A stretch of DNA of 64,000 nt, taken from assembly GCF_004025585.1 (NCBI RefSeq), contig NZ_QTZO01000005.1, forward strand, positions 124,001 to 188,000. Reading direction: 5' to 3'. The notes under the pieces are model-generated. The model was not told the origin of the DNA. It did not search any database and saw nothing but the letters and a program-made list of their open reading frames with translations. Below, piece after piece: positions 26,334 to 36,266 of this stretch. The stretch's first letter is position 1. Every line of letters starts with the position of its first letter. The position numbers and the translations under genes are program-made. This DNA is from Pseudodesulfovibrio sp. S3 (GTDB taxonomy: Bacteria > Desulfobacterota > Desulfovibrionia > Desulfovibrionales > Desulfovibrionaceae).

Positions 26334-26485
26334 TGCGCGGTCAGGGGCGGTTCGAATACTGGCCTGAGCTGGTGTTGGTGCTCCTGATGTTGTCCGTGCT
26401 GGTTCTTGATCTGACATTGTACGAAAATCTGCGGCCTTATGGGGAAAACGGTAGCCAGTCGGTCACTGTCATTAAGGCCAACTAG
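26333..26485 (+). CDS. 50-residue single-pass membrane protein of the tad operon
   Basis: A short frame beginning MRGQGRFEYWPELVLVLLML with one hydrophobic helix (LVLVLLMLSVLVLDLTL) and a polar tail ending VTVIKAN. It starts within the stop codon of the lipoprotein gene (TGATG) and ends 24 bases before tadZ, inside an otherwise gapless operon. That tight coupling and the clear helix are the evidence that it is real. No family is known to me. Confidence 0.65.
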   Translation: MRGQGRFEYWPELVLVLLMLSVLVLDLTLYENLRPYGENGSQSVTVIKAN

Positions 26486-26509
26486 AAAATACGGGGGAAA
26501 GGGGGAACC

Positions 26510-27697
26510 ATGAACAACAGAATAATACCGGTTTCGCTGGCTATCAGCGACAAGGAGCAGCGTCTGCGGATCGAGCAGTTGATCTCGGCCAACTCCATGG
26601 TCCGTCTCGTGGAAGACGAGGCCGACGAGATGGGCGTGCTCATTTACGAACCGGGCGATAACGTTGCCGAGGACATGCCCCACATCATCCAGGCCCTGGA
26701 ATCGGGGCAGGCTGAGGATGTCTATCTGGCGGGCAATGTGGCCGACCCCGAAATCCTCATCCGGGCCATGCGCAGCGGCGTCCGTGAATATCTTAAGTTC
26801 CCTGTTGACGAAAACGACTTCCGTGCCGCCATCGTGCGCACTGCCATGCGTTCCAGCCTGGGGTGCGACGAGGGCGAGAAGGGCAAGATTTTCACCCTGC
26901 TCGGCAGCAAGGCCGGACTTGGTTCCACCACGTTGGCCGTCAGTCTGGCCTGCGCCCTGAACGCTCGCGAACCGGGCCGCACCGTGCTGTTCGACCTGCG
27001 CCATCCCGTGGGCGAAGTGCCTTATTTCCTGGATCTCAAGTACGAATACACCTGGGGCGATCTGGTGCACGACATTTCCCGTCTTGACGCCACCTACCTG
27101 CGCAGCGTCATGGCCGAGCACGAGTCCGGCCTGCATGTCCTGCCCGCACCCGGCAATGCGGAACGACCGAGCAATCACAATCTGTTCCTCATTCTGGAGC
27201 AGCTCAGAAGCAGCTACGACTATGTGGTGGTGGACACCGCCCACACCGGTGATGACGACCTGCCCAAGGAAATCGAACTGGCCAACTCCATCCTGATTGC
27301 CATGCAGTTGTCACTGCCGTGTCTGGCCCGGACCTCCCGCCTGATGGACGCCATTCGCAGCCAGGACCCGGACGCGGACAGGCGTATGCAGCTCGTGGCC
27401 ACCCGTGTGTCCAGGAATTCCAGCATAGGTGTGTCCGAGGCGGCTGAAGTTCTGGGACGGCAGATTGCCTGGGTGATCCCTGAGGACGGCGATTCCGTGC
27501 TTTCCTCCATCAACCAGGGGACGCCCCTGGCATTGGCCTATCCCAAGTCTCCGGTTTCCAGGGTCATTGAAGGCATAGCCAAGTCCCTGGCTCCCCGGCC
27601 CGTCAAGACCCGTAAGGGTTTCTCGTTCGGTTCCCTGTTCCGCAAGAAGAGCAGGGGGGCGGACGCCAGCGACACCTTTGCAGGAGCCACCTTATGA
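26510..27697 (+). CDS. tadZ: pilus assembly/localisation ATPase TadZ/CpaE
   Basis: A 395-residue protein with an atypical receiver-like domain (1-115, no clear phospho-Asp; ends [17 protein letters not shown]) and a MinD/ParA-type domain from ~125. The deviant Walker A reads [10 protein letters not shown] (132-141): the P-loop lysine before Ser/Thr is replaced by Ser while the signature Lys 134 is kept, a variation known in TadZ proteins. [14 protein letters not shown] is the Walker B region. TadZ places the pilus machine in the cell. The last ~25 residues are basic. It overlaps tadA (ATGA). Confidence 0.92.
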   Translation: MNNRIIPVSLAISDKEQRLRIEQLISANSMVRLVEDEADEMGVLIYEPGDNVAEDMPHIIQALESGQAEDVYLAGNVADPEILIRAMRSGVREYLKFPVDENDFRAAIVRTAMRSSLGCDEGEKGKIFTLLGSKAGLGSTTLAVSLACALNAREPGRTVLFDLRHPVGEVPYFLDLKYEYTWGDLVHDISRLDATYLRSVMAEHESGLHVLPAPGNAERPSNHNLFLILEQLRSSYDYVVVDTAHTGDDDLPKEIELANSILIAMQLSLPCLARTSRLMDAIRSQDPDADRRMQLVATRVSRNSSIGVSEAAEVLGRQIAWVIPEDGDSVLSSINQGTPLALAYPKSPVSRVIEGIAKSLAPRPVKTRKGFSFGSLFRKKSRGADASDTFAGATL

Positions 27698-29088
27698 ACC
27701 TCGCAGAACGACTGAACAGAAATGCCGCCAAGCGCGGCCCGGTTGTCTCAGGCAAGGCGGAAGCGCAGACCCGAACCTCCAAGGTTGAGGCTGCCGACCA
27801 TTATTTCGACATCAAGACCCGTATTCATGACCGGCTCATCGACATGATCGACCTTTCGCTCCTGGATTCCCTGAGCGAGACCGAGATGCGTTCTGAAATC
27901 GCCAAGGTGACCGAAGGCCTGCTCTGGGACGAGTTCCAGAACGCGCCTTTGAACCTGGCCGAGCGCAAGCGGATGCTGGCCGAAATCCAGGACGAGGTCA
28001 TCGGCCTCGGCCCTCTGGAGCCCTTTGTCCAGGACCCCACGGTCAACGATATCCTGGTCAACGGCTACAGGCATATCTATGTGGAGCGTTCCGGCAAGCT
28101 GGAACGGGCCCAGGCCCGGTTCAAGGATGATGACCACCTGCGCAAGATCATCGACCGCATCGTCAACATGGTCGGACGCCGCATCGACGAATCGCAGCCC
28201 CTCTGCGATGCCCGCCTGCTGGACGGCTCCCGCGTCAACGCGGTCATCCCGCCGCTGGCCATAGACGGCCCGTCGCTCTCCATTCGTAAGTTTTCCAAGG
28301 ACCCCCTGGAAGTGGCCGACCTGATCGGCTTCAATTCCCTGAATCCGCAGATGGCCGAACTCATGCACGGCATCGTCAAGACGCAGCTCAATGTGCTCAT
28401 TTCAGGCGGTACGGGTTCCGGCAAGACCACGCTGCTGAACTGCCTGTCGCGCAGTGTGCCCGAGGAAGAGCGCATCGTCACCATCGAGGACGCGGCGGAA
28501 CTCCAGCTCAAGCAGGAACATGTTGTCCGTTTGGAGACCCGCCCGGCCAATATCGAGGGCAAGGGCGAGATCACCATGCGTGACCTGGTCAAGAATTGCC
28601 TGCGCATGCGCCCTGACCGCATCATCGTGGGCGAGGTCCGTTCTTCCGAGGCACTGGACATGCTCCAGGCCATGAACACCGGTCATGACGGCTCCCTGAC
28701 CACCATCCACGCCAACACCCCGCGCGATGCACTGATGCGGCTTGAGACCATGATCTCCATGGCCGGTCTGAATCTGAATCCCCTGTCCATGAAGCGGTAC
28801 ATTTCTTCGGCTATCGACGTCATCATCCAGGCCACCCGCATGGTGGACGGTACCAGGAAGGTCATTTCCATTCAGGAAGTGACCGGCATGGAAGGGGAGA
28901 TGATCACCATGCAGGAAATCTTCGCCTACGAGCAGACTGGCGTGAGTTCAGCGGGCAAGGTCGAAGGGTATTTCACCGCCCGCGGCATACGGCCCAAGTT
29001 CGCCGAACGTCTGGAGCGCATGGGCTGTCCGTTCACATCGGGCATGTTCGATCTCTCGCCCCAGGCCCTGGCCGGGATGAAGGGGTAA
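27694..29088 (+). CDS. tadA: Flp pilus secretion ATPase TadA/CpaF
   Basis: A 464-residue hexameric traffic ATPase of the secretion superfamily. An N-terminal domain ([23 protein letters not shown]) is followed by the motor. Walker A is GGTGSGKTT (~235-243), the Asp box is [10 protein letters not shown], Walker B is [16 protein letters not shown] and the His box is [18 protein letters not shown]. It powers pilin extrusion from the cytoplasmic face of the inner membrane, with TadB and TadC as platform. The start overlaps tadZ by four bases, and tadB begins 3 bases after its stop. Confidence 0.96.
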   Translation: MNLAERLNRNAAKRGPVVSGKAEAQTRTSKVEAADHYFDIKTRIHDRLIDMIDLSLLDSLSETEMRSEIAKVTEGLLWDEFQNAPLNLAERKRMLAEIQDEVIGLGPLEPFVQDPTVNDILVNGYRHIYVERSGKLERAQARFKDDDHLRKIIDRIVNMVGRRIDESQPLCDARLLDGSRVNAVIPPLAIDGPSLSIRKFSKDPLEVADLIGFNSLNPQMAELMHGIVKTQLNVLISGGTGSGKTTLLNCLSRSVPEEERIVTIEDAAELQLKQEHVVRLETRPANIEGKGEITMRDLVKNCLRMRPDRIIVGEVRSSEALDMLQAMNTGHDGSLTTIHANTPRDALMRLETMISMAGLNLNPLSMKRYISSAIDVIIQATRMVDGTRKVISIQEVTGMEGEMITMQEIFAYEQTGVSSAGKVEGYFTARGIRPKFAERLERMGCPFTSGMFDLSPQALAGMKG

Positions 29089-29091
29089 GGC

Positions 29092-30063
29092 ATGTCACTG
29101 ACCATCATCATTTCCGTTGTGGCCGTGTTCATCGTCTTCATGCTCATCATGGGCATAGGTTCCCTCATGCAGTCGGGATCGGACAAGGCCGAGCGCCGCG
29201 TCAAGAGCCGTCTCAAGGCCCTGGCCATGTCGGATGTCGATCCAGACATCGTGGACCTGGTTCTGCGCGAGACTTCCATGAGCGAGGTGCCCCTGTTCAA
29301 CCGCCTGCTCGAAAGCATGCGCTGGTCAGCCAGGTTCAGCAGACTCATGTATCAGGCCGATGCCAAGGGTTCGGCAGGCGCATATCTGCTTGCTTGCGCC
29401 CTGCTGGCCGTGATCGGTTTCTATGTCGGGACCTTTTCCGGCAGGGTATGGGTCAGTCTGGCCGCAACCATTCTGCTCGGGTACATCCCTCTCTGGCGAC
29501 TTCAGTCCATGAAGCGCAAGCGTATGGATCAGTTTCAAAAGCAGCTTCCGGAAGCGCTGGACCTCATGGCCCGCGCCCTCAAGGCGGGACACACCTTCGG
29601 CGGCGGTATGCGCATGGTGGCCAATGAGTTCGATGCTCCCATAGGTCCCGAATTCGGAAAGACTCTGGACGAGATAAACTACGGCATGAACGTGGACCGG
29701 GCCCTTGCCAATCTCCAGAAGCGGGTGGATTGCCCGGACCTGAAGTTCTTTGTCGTGTCGGTGAACATCCAGCGCGAAACCGGCGGCAACCTGGCCGAGA
29801 TCATCGCCAAGATCGCCAGTCTGGTGCGCGAACGGTTCGCCCTGTTCGGCAAGATCAAGATCCTGTCGGCCGAAGGGCGTATTTCCGCCTACATTCTGGT
29901 GGCGCTTCCCTTTGTTCTTGGCGGCATTCTTTATGCGGTTAATCCCGATTACGTCAGTCTTTTGTGGACCCGCGAACTGGGTCAAAACATGACTTGGGGC
30001 GCTGTAATATCCATGGTCTTCGGCTCGATCATCATCAGCCGGATCATCAAGATAAAGGTCTAG
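29092..30063 (+). CDS. tadB: Flp pilus platform protein TadB
   Basis: A 323-residue polytopic inner-membrane protein. It has an N-terminal helix (IIISVVAVFIVFMLIMGIG), a pair of helices around 95-140 and the T2SSF/GspF-like cytoplasmic domain with QLPEALDLMARALKAGHTFGGGMRMVANEF. Two C-terminal helices follow. Together with TadC it forms the inner-membrane base that couples TadA to the growing pilus. Length and topology are typical. Confidence 0.94.
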   Translation: MSLTIIISVVAVFIVFMLIMGIGSLMQSGSDKAERRVKSRLKALAMSDVDPDIVDLVLRETSMSEVPLFNRLLESMRWSARFSRLMYQADAKGSAGAYLLACALLAVIGFYVGTFSGRVWVSLAATILLGYIPLWRLQSMKRKRMDQFQKQLPEALDLMARALKAGHTFGGGMRMVANEFDAPIGPEFGKTLDEINYGMNVDRALANLQKRVDCPDLKFFVVSVNIQRETGGNLAEIIAKIASLVRERFALFGKIKILSAEGRISAYILVALPFVLGGILYAVNPDYVSLLWTRELGQNMTWGAVISMVFGSIIISRIIKIKV

Positions 30064-30072
30064 GAGGGTGGC

Positions 30073-31026
30073 ATGAATGAACAAATGATCCCCCTGTTCG
30101 CGGCGAGTATCGGTTTCGTTTCCGTTCTCCTGGCCGGGTACGGCCTCATAGGCTACCTGAGCGGCGCAAATGAATCGGCCAGGCTCAAGGAGCGTGTGTC
30201 CGGCACCACGGTCAAGCGGTCTGCCGCTCTGGTTGCGCCGCTTTCCGTTGTGCTCGGCAACGTTGTTGACTTCTTCGGCCGTCTCGGCACCAAGATAGGT
30301 CCCTCCGAGACCGCTGAAATCGACAAGAGCCGTATGCGCCTGGTTCAGGCCGGTCTGCGCAAGCCCGATTCCTACAAGGTCTTTCAGGGCCTCAAGGGAT
30401 GCCTGGCCGTGGTTTTTGCAGGCATATTCCTGGCTGCCCGTTACCTGATAATTACTGACACGAGCCTGGCCGTAACCGCATTTGGTGCCGTGCTTCTGGC
30501 TGCCTTGGGTGTCTACGGACCGGAATATTGGCTGTCAAAGAAGATCGCCAGGCGAAAGGCGGAGCTCAGCGACGAGCTGCCCGACGCCCTCGATCTGCTG
30601 GTGGTCTGTGTGGAGTCCGGCATGGGGCTGGACCAGGCCGTGGATCGGGTCTGCCACGAAATGCGGACCTCCGGCCCGATCATCAGTTCGGAGTTCAAGC
30701 TGCTGACACTGGAACTTCGTGCGGGAAAATCCCGCGTGGAGGCCCTTCGGTCCCTGGCGCTCAGGGCGGGGTTGGACGATTTGAACAGCCTGACCTCGCT
30801 GCTCATCCAGGCCGATTCTTTCGGCATAAGCGTTGGTAGAACTCTTCGTGTCTATTCCGATGCAATGCGCCTCCAGCGCTCTCAGCGCGCAGAGGAGAAG
30901 GCGGCCAAGATGCCTGTGTTGCTGCTTCTTCCCCTTATTCTGTTTATCCTGCCGACCCTCTTCGTGACTATCCTTGGACCAGCAGTGATCATGTGTATGG
31001 ACATGTTCATTGTGATGAACAAGTAG
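30073..31026 (+). CDS. tadC: Flp pilus platform protein TadC
   Basis: A 317-residue inner-membrane protein paralogous to TadB. The T2SSF-type domain carries ELSDELPDALDLLVVCVESGMGLDQAVDRVCHEM, and the C-terminal helix pair (LLLLPLILFILPTLFVTILGPAV) is characteristic of TadC. It starts 9 bases after tadB behind a GGAGGG site. It partners TadB as the pilus assembly platform. Confidence 0.94.
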   Translation: MNEQMIPLFAASIGFVSVLLAGYGLIGYLSGANESARLKERVSGTTVKRSAALVAPLSVVLGNVVDFFGRLGTKIGPSETAEIDKSRMRLVQAGLRKPDSYKVFQGLKGCLAVVFAGIFLAARYLIITDTSLAVTAFGAVLLAALGVYGPEYWLSKKIARRKAELSDELPDALDLLVVCVESGMGLDQAVDRVCHEMRTSGPIISSEFKLLTLELRAGKSRVEALRSLALRAGLDDLNSLTSLLIQADSFGISVGRTLRVYSDAMRLQRSQRAEEKAAKMPVLLLLPLILFILPTLFVTILGPAVIMCMDMFIVMNK

Positions 31027-31051
31027 GCCCGAAGAGCCAAGGAGATTTATC

Positions 31052-32398
31052 ATGCACAAGACTATTTTCATCACCATGACCCTTCTTGCCGGGTTCGTTC
31101 TTTCCGGCTGCATGGGCAAGTCCCATGACGACAAGACATTTGACCAACTCGCCTACGGCGAAGACTCTTCCATCAACCTTTCCAGTGAGCAGCATGAGCA
31201 GGTGGGCGACGGGTACGTTCGGCGTTCCCAGCCGGAAATGGCCCTCGTGCATTTCAACAAGGCCATCGAACTAGACGGGGACAACCTGGATGTGCGCGTC
31301 AAGCGGGGCAACCTGCTGACGGATCAGGGGCTGGAAGAGCAGGCTTTGGCCGAGTTCAACAACGTCCTGGAAAAGGACCCTGATCACGCCATTGCCAACG
31401 AGGCCGCCGGAGGCGTCTATTTCAGGGCCGGCCTGTACACCGAAGCCGAGGCCCATCTGGTCAAGGCCGTGGCCTTGAACCCGATGCTCTGGAAGGCCAA
31501 CAACTATCTGGGCATCCTCTATGACCGCGAGTCCGAACACGGTCGGGCCATCGAGCATTTCAACAGTGCGTTGGAACTGCACCAGGGCAATGATGTCGAC
31601 GATATCTACAACAATCTTGGCGTGGTGCATATTGCCCGCGAGGAATATGGCAAGGCTGTGGAGGCGTTCCGCCTGGCCCTGCAATCCGGCGGCGTGTCCG
31701 CCCGTACTTACAACAATCTGGGGCTGGCCCTGACCCGTATGGGTCGGTTCGACGAGGCCCTCGAATCCTTCAAGTATGCCGGTGGCGAAGCCAAGGCCAA
31801 CAACAATCTCGGATACGTTCTGCTGACGGACAATATGCCCGCCAAGGCCGTGCCGTATTTCGAGAAGGCCATTGAATTATCCACCAGCTATTACGTGAAG
31901 GCCGCCGACAATCTGAAGCGCGCGCGTCTGGCCGCCCGCTTCCAGGATAACGGCACCCAAATCAGCGGTTCCACCCCGAACCCTCTGCTTCGTCAGTCTT
32001 TCCCCGACGCGAAGCAGAACCCCGGCGAGCCTGCGGCATCTCCCGCGTCCGCAGGCTCGCCACCCCGTACCTCCGATATCCAGAAGGTATCGTTTGAGCA
32101 GCCGGGTTCCGGGGCAGACACTATACTTGAAAAGTCCTTTGGCCTGCACGTCAGTTCCTGGCGCGACCACGAAAGCGCCTTCAACCATTGTGCGGATCTG
32201 AGAAAGCAGGGCTTTGACATTTGGATCAATCAGGTGAACCTTGGAGACAAGGGCATCTGGTACAGAGTTCTGGTCGGCAATTTCGTTTCGATCGACGAGG
32301 CCAAGGCCGAGCGTCCCGACGTGCTGGCCGTTCTGAACCTCGAACGCGCGCCGGTCTTCGAGCGCGTTGTCCCCAAGGTGGAAGGGTTCCATTTGTAA
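31052..32398 (+). CDS. tadD: TadD-like TPR lipoprotein with C-terminal SPOR-like domain
   Basis: A 448-residue outer-membrane-type lipoprotein: signal peptide with lipobox LSGC (~18-21), then seven or so TPR units from ~45 to 290. A Pro/Ser-rich linker follows, then a C-terminal SPOR-like domain (FGLHVSSWRDHESAFNHCADLRKQGFDIWI...WYRVLVGNF). TadD is normally a TPR lipoprotein needed for secretin assembly. The added SPOR domain, which binds denuded peptidoglycan in other proteins, is an unusual fusion and could tether the machine to the cell wall. An AAGGAG site precedes the ATG. Confidence 0.9.
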   Translation: MHKTIFITMTLLAGFVLSGCMGKSHDDKTFDQLAYGEDSSINLSSEQHEQVGDGYVRRSQPEMALVHFNKAIELDGDNLDVRVKRGNLLTDQGLEEQALAEFNNVLEKDPDHAIANEAAGGVYFRAGLYTEAEAHLVKAVALNPMLWKANNYLGILYDRESEHGRAIEHFNSALELHQGNDVDDIYNNLGVVHIAREEYGKAVEAFRLALQSGGVSARTYNNLGLALTRMGRFDEALESFKYAGGEAKANNNLGYVLLTDNMPAKAVPYFEKAIELSTSYYVKAADNLKRARLAARFQDNGTQISGSTPNPLLRQSFPDAKQNPGEPAASPASAGSPPRTSDIQKVSFEQPGSGADTILEKSFGLHVSSWRDHESAFNHCADLRKQGFDIWINQVNLGDKGIWYRVLVGNFVSIDEAKAERPDVLAVLNLERAPVFERVVPKVEGFHL

Positions 32399-32410
32399 GG
32401 CGGGAAGTTT

Positions 32411-34732
32411 ATGAAAGACAAGAAGGATATCGGCACCGGCGGTACCTCGGACGGACAGGCTGACCCTGTCCGTTCCGGGGTGCCTGTGTTTGAACCGAAC
32501 CTTCCCTTTTCCGATGGATTTCATTATGTTTCCTCGCGGAGTAAGACAACGACCTGGGGCTTGAGCCGATTAGGGAGACGCTTCTTGGCAGCCGATATGA
32601 TCACGCGTTTTCGCGTTCTTGCCGTGGATCACGACGAGTATATGCTCACGTTTTATCGCGATATCCTCTGCTATGAAGTCGAGGAGCCGTCCGCGCTGGA
32701 AGCGCTGTTCTGTGATGATGCAAGGCTCCCGTCCAGGGAGGAGATCGATGAGGACGCCGGCAAGCCTGTGTTTGAGATCGATTTTGCGACTGTCGGGGAT
32801 GAAGCCAAGGAGGCCATGTCCAGTGCCCTTGAGATCGCTTGTCCCTTTGCCATTGCCCTTATCGACATTCACCTGTCCGATGATGGCAAATCCCTGGCCG
32901 GACTGGATCTTGCCAAGGAAATCCGGGCCATGGACCCGAATATCGAGATCGTGCTCTTTTCGTCCAGTCATACCGTGCCCCTGAAGGAGATCAACAAGCG
33001 CGTTCAGCCGCCCGAAAAGCTGTTGTTCATCCAGAAACCCTTTCGCTCACCCGAACTCAAGCAGATTGTCCTGTCGCTCGGGTCCAAGTGGGATGCCCAG
33101 AACCGGCTGCGCGACCTCAATGAAACCCTGGCCGTCAAGGTCGAGGCCCGCACCAGTGAGCTCAATGCGGCCAACCGTCGGCTGCGGCTCGATATCTCCA
33201 AACGCGCCGCCGTGTTGCGTGAACTTCAGGCCAGCGAGCAGCGCTACAGGCTGCTCTTTGAAAAAAACGTTACCGGCAACTTTGCGGCAGACAGGGACGG
33301 GCTCATCCTGGAGTGCAACGTGGCCTTTGCCGATCTGTTCCATTTCATCTCGCCACAGGATGCGTACGGTTCAAACATCTTCGATCTGTGGGATCAGGCA
33401 GGGGCTTCGGAATCCTTGAGTGATCTTGTGTCCGGTGCCGGACGCCTGGCCAATCATGAAGTGGTTTTTTCCCAAGGCATGCTTCGGCGGCACCTGCTCG
33501 TCAGTTGCGATACGGTGACCGATTCCGATGGAAATGTGGAGGAGTTGCGCGGCTATCTTTTTGATATTTCTGAGCCGAAGCGACTGGAGGAGCAGCTTCG
33601 TCAGTCCCAAAAGATGGAAGCACTGGGAACCCTGGCTGGCGGTATCGCCCACGATTTCAACAACATTCTGGGCGTCATTCTCGGCTACGCCGAGATCATC
33701 GAGTCCAGTGCCGAGCCCGACTCCGGTCTGGACCGTCGCATCGGGGAGATTTCCCGTGCGGGCCGCCGTGCCCGTGATCTGGTCACCCAGATCCTCAATT
33801 TTTCCCGGCAGGGTCCGCAGGAGCGGCATGCCATGACGCTCACGCCGCTCATCAAGGAAGCCCTCAAGCTGCTCAGGGCCAGCGTGCCCACCAATGTCGA
33901 GATCATCTCCCGCATGGAGACCGACCAGGACCATGTCATGGCCGACCCGACGCAGATACATCAGATTATGCTCAATCTGTGCGGCAACGCGTCTTACGCC
34001 ATGCAGGAAAGCGGCGGCACCCTTACCGTCACTTTGGCCGACGTTTCCCCGGACGATGCTGTCATCCCGCCGGAAGATCTCGGCAGGGCGGAACGGTTTG
34101 TGCGCCTGACCGTGTCCGATACCGGTCCCGGCATTGATCCCGACGTGGTCGACCGGGTGTTCGATCCCTTCTTCACGACCAAGAAGCAGGGCGAGGGAAC
34201 GGGCATGGGGCTGGCCATGGTGCATGGCATCGTCAAGCGGCACGACGGGTATCTGGATCTGGTGAATCTTCCGGGGCAGGGGGCCACCTTCCATGTCTTC
34301 TTACCCAGGAGTTCTCAAGTGGAGCGTGGAGACCTGGAGATGCCCACGGAACTCGTGTTTCGCGAAGGACGTATCCTGTTTGTGGACGACGAAAAGCCTC
34401 TCGTCGATATCGGGCGGGAGATTCTCGAATCCTGTGGTTTCGAGGTCGTCACCCGAACATCCAGCATCGAGGCCCTGGAAGCATTCAAGTTCAAGGCCAC
34501 GGATTTCGATCTGATCGTCACTGATCAGACCATGCCCAACATGACCGGCATGGAGTTCGCCCGCGAGGTGCTCAAGATTCGGCCGGATATCCCAATTATC
34601 CTGTGTACGGGGTTTTCGGATGCCGTTTCCTACGACCGGTTGCGCGACATCGGCATCGGCGATTTCATCATGAAACCGATTCTGAAGAACGACCTCGTGG
34701 CCTCCATCAGCCGTTTGCTTTCCCAAAAATAG
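32411..34732 (+). CDS. hybrid sensor histidine kinase of the tad operon
   Basis: A 773-residue soluble kinase with no membrane helices. Residues ~65-220 resemble a receiver domain with an insertion (VLAVDHDEYMLTFYRDIL, ALIDIHLSDDG near 150, ending LLFIQKPFRSPEL). A coiled coil and PAS domain follow (~270-395), then HisKA with the phospho-His in LAGGIAHDFNNILGVILGYAE (~413), HATPase_c (TGPGIDPDVVDRVFDPFFTTKKQGEGTGMGLAMVHG) and a C-terminal receiver with Asp ~704 (LIVTDQTMP). It lies 12 bases after tadD, last in the pilus operon. It is the obvious partner for the NtrC-type regulator at 21062, giving feedback between pilus expression and its regulation. Confidence 0.88.
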   Translation: MKDKKDIGTGGTSDGQADPVRSGVPVFEPNLPFSDGFHYVSSRSKTTTWGLSRLGRRFLAADMITRFRVLAVDHDEYMLTFYRDILCYEVEEPSALEALFCDDARLPSREEIDEDAGKPVFEIDFATVGDEAKEAMSSALEIACPFAIALIDIHLSDDGKSLAGLDLAKEIRAMDPNIEIVLFSSSHTVPLKEINKRVQPPEKLLFIQKPFRSPELKQIVLSLGSKWDAQNRLRDLNETLAVKVEARTSELNAANRRLRLDISKRAAVLRELQASEQRYRLLFEKNVTGNFAADRDGLILECNVAFADLFHFISPQDAYGSNIFDLWDQAGASESLSDLVSGAGRLANHEVVFSQGMLRRHLLVSCDTVTDSDGNVEELRGYLFDISEPKRLEEQLRQSQKMEALGTLAGGIAHDFNNILGVILGYAEIIESSAEPDSGLDRRIGEISRAGRRARDLVTQILNFSRQGPQERHAMTLTPLIKEALKLLRASVPTNVEIISRMETDQDHVMADPTQIHQIMLNLCGNASYAMQESGGTLTVTLADVSPDDAVIPPEDLGRAERFVRLTVSDTGPGIDPDVVDRVFDPFFTTKKQGEGTGMGLAMVHGIVKRHDGYLDLVNLPGQGATFHVFLPRSSQVERGDLEMPTELVFREGRILFVDDEKPLVDIGREILESCGFEVVTRTSSIEALEAFKFKATDFDLIVTDQTMPNMTGMEFAREVLKIRPDIPIILCTGFSDAVSYDRLRDIGIGDFIMKPILKNDLVASISRLLSQK

Positions 34733-34917
34733 CTCTTTTTCCCGCAACGCATCGGGGCATTCCACGGCTTCCGTGTTACAGTCGCCACTTGCGCCGTAAC
34801 CCAAAGTTTTCCTTGTTGCCGCCATCCTGCAATGTGAACGATTTCGGGTCCATGCTATATGTTTATGGATTACTTGTTGTTTCCATATGCACTTTTTACT
34901 GATTCCCGGAGGAAACC

Positions 34918-36162
34918 ATGCGTTTGCGTTTTGCTTTCATTGTGGGGATGGTTGCTGTCTGCCTGATGGGCGGCTCCCTTGTGGCGTCCGCTGGTGACGC
35001 TGTCCAGCTCGGCCCCAGGCCTTTTTATCTTGTGGACAACATGGATGACGGGCCGCTGAAGGATTCCCTCAAGATGTGTGCGGACGGGCCGTTCAAGAAG
35101 ACCGACTTTTCCATCGGCCATCGGGGTGCGCCCATGCAGTTCCCGGAGCATACCCGCGAGAGTTACGAGGCCGCCGCCCGTATGGGCGCCGGTGTGCTCG
35201 AATGCGATGTGGCCTTTACCAAGGATCGCCAGTTGGTCTGCCGCCATTCCCAGTGTGATCTGGCCACTACCACCGATATCCTGGCCATCCCCGAATTGGC
35301 CGCCAAGTGCTCCAAGCCGTTCCGGCCCGCCAGGATCGACGCCGCCACCGGCAAGGTACTGGAACCAGCCACCGCCATGTGCTGCACCAGCGACCTGACT
35401 GTGGAAGAGTTCAAGCGGCTCAAGGGCAAAATGGACGCTTCCGATCCAGCCGCCACCACGGTCGAGGCGTTCATGAAAGGCACGCCTGCCTGGCGCACCG
35501 ATCTGTATACGGCCACCGGCACCGTGCTTACCCACGCCGAGTCCATTGAACTGTTCAAGAAGCTGGGGGTGAAGATGACGCCTGAACTGAAGACTCCCAG
35601 CGTGGACATGCCCTACCAGGGCGATTACACGCAGGAAAAATACGCCCAGCAGATGATTGACGAGTACAAGGCCGCAGGCGTGGATGCATCCATGGTCTAT
35701 GCCCAGTCCTTCAAGTTGGATGACATCCTGTACTGGCTCAGGAACGAGCCAGAGTTCGGCAGACAGGCCGTGTTCCTTGATGAGGATGGGCTTGAGGGTT
35801 TTGACAACAACAAGCCAGAGACATGGTCTCCGACCATCGACGAGCTCAAGGCCGAGGGCGTGAAGATCGTGGCTCCGCCCCTGTGGTTTCTGGTCACTGT
35901 CGAGAACGGCAAGATCAGGCCTTCGGAGTACGCCAGGCAGGCCAAGGCCGCCGGTCTGGGTATCATCACATGGTCGCTGGAGCGGTCCGGCCTGCTGGCC
36001 GACGGCGGCGGGTGGTACTACCAGTCGATCAAGGACGTGATCCGCAAGCCCGGCGACATGATGACCCTGGTGGACGTGCTGGCCCAGCAGGTGGGGGTCA
36101 TCGGGATATTCAGCGACTGGCCCGCCACCGTGACCTACTACGCCAACTGTAAGGGGCTGTAA
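34918..36162 (+). CDS. secreted glycerophosphodiester phosphodiesterase family protein
   Basis: A 414-residue exported enzyme with signal peptide ([22 protein letters not shown]). The GDPD TIM-barrel active-site motif is intact: [38 protein letters not shown], holding the H-R-G, E-H-T and E-x-D residues, then HSQCDL. Compared with GlpQ it has a long insertion (~115-200) with several Cys ([25 protein letters not shown]), possibly disulfide-bonded. GDPDs release glycerol 3-phosphate and an alcohol from deacylated phospholipids in the periplasm. A GGAGG site precedes the ATG, and a terminator follows. Confidence 0.88.
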   Translation: MRLRFAFIVGMVAVCLMGGSLVASAGDAVQLGPRPFYLVDNMDDGPLKDSLKMCADGPFKKTDFSIGHRGAPMQFPEHTRESYEAAARMGAGVLECDVAFTKDRQLVCRHSQCDLATTTDILAIPELAAKCSKPFRPARIDAATGKVLEPATAMCCTSDLTVEEFKRLKGKMDASDPAATTVEAFMKGTPAWRTDLYTATGTVLTHAESIELFKKLGVKMTPELKTPSVDMPYQGDYTQEKYAQQMIDEYKAAGVDASMVYAQSFKLDDILYWLRNEPEFGRQAVFLDEDGLEGFDNNKPETWSPTIDELKAEGVKIVAPPLWFLVTVENGKIRPSEYARQAKAAGLGIITWSLERSGLLADGGGWYYQSIKDVIRKPGDMMTLVDVLAQQVGVIGIFSDWPATVTYYANCKGL

Positions 36163-36187
36163 CAAGCCCTGTGACATGAAGAGGAAT

Positions 36188-36218
36188 GCGGGCCGGATGA
36201 TTCCGGTCCGCTTTTTTT
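36188..36218 (+). terminator. Terminator of the GDPD gene
   Basis: GCGGGCCGG and CCGGTCCGC pair (one G-U) around a 6-base loop and are followed by TTTTTTTG, 25 bases after the stop. Confidence 0.92.
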
Positions 36219-36266
36219 GTCTGTCCGGTTCGGGGTGCGGACTGTCGGGGAAAAGCCGGAAAACTG

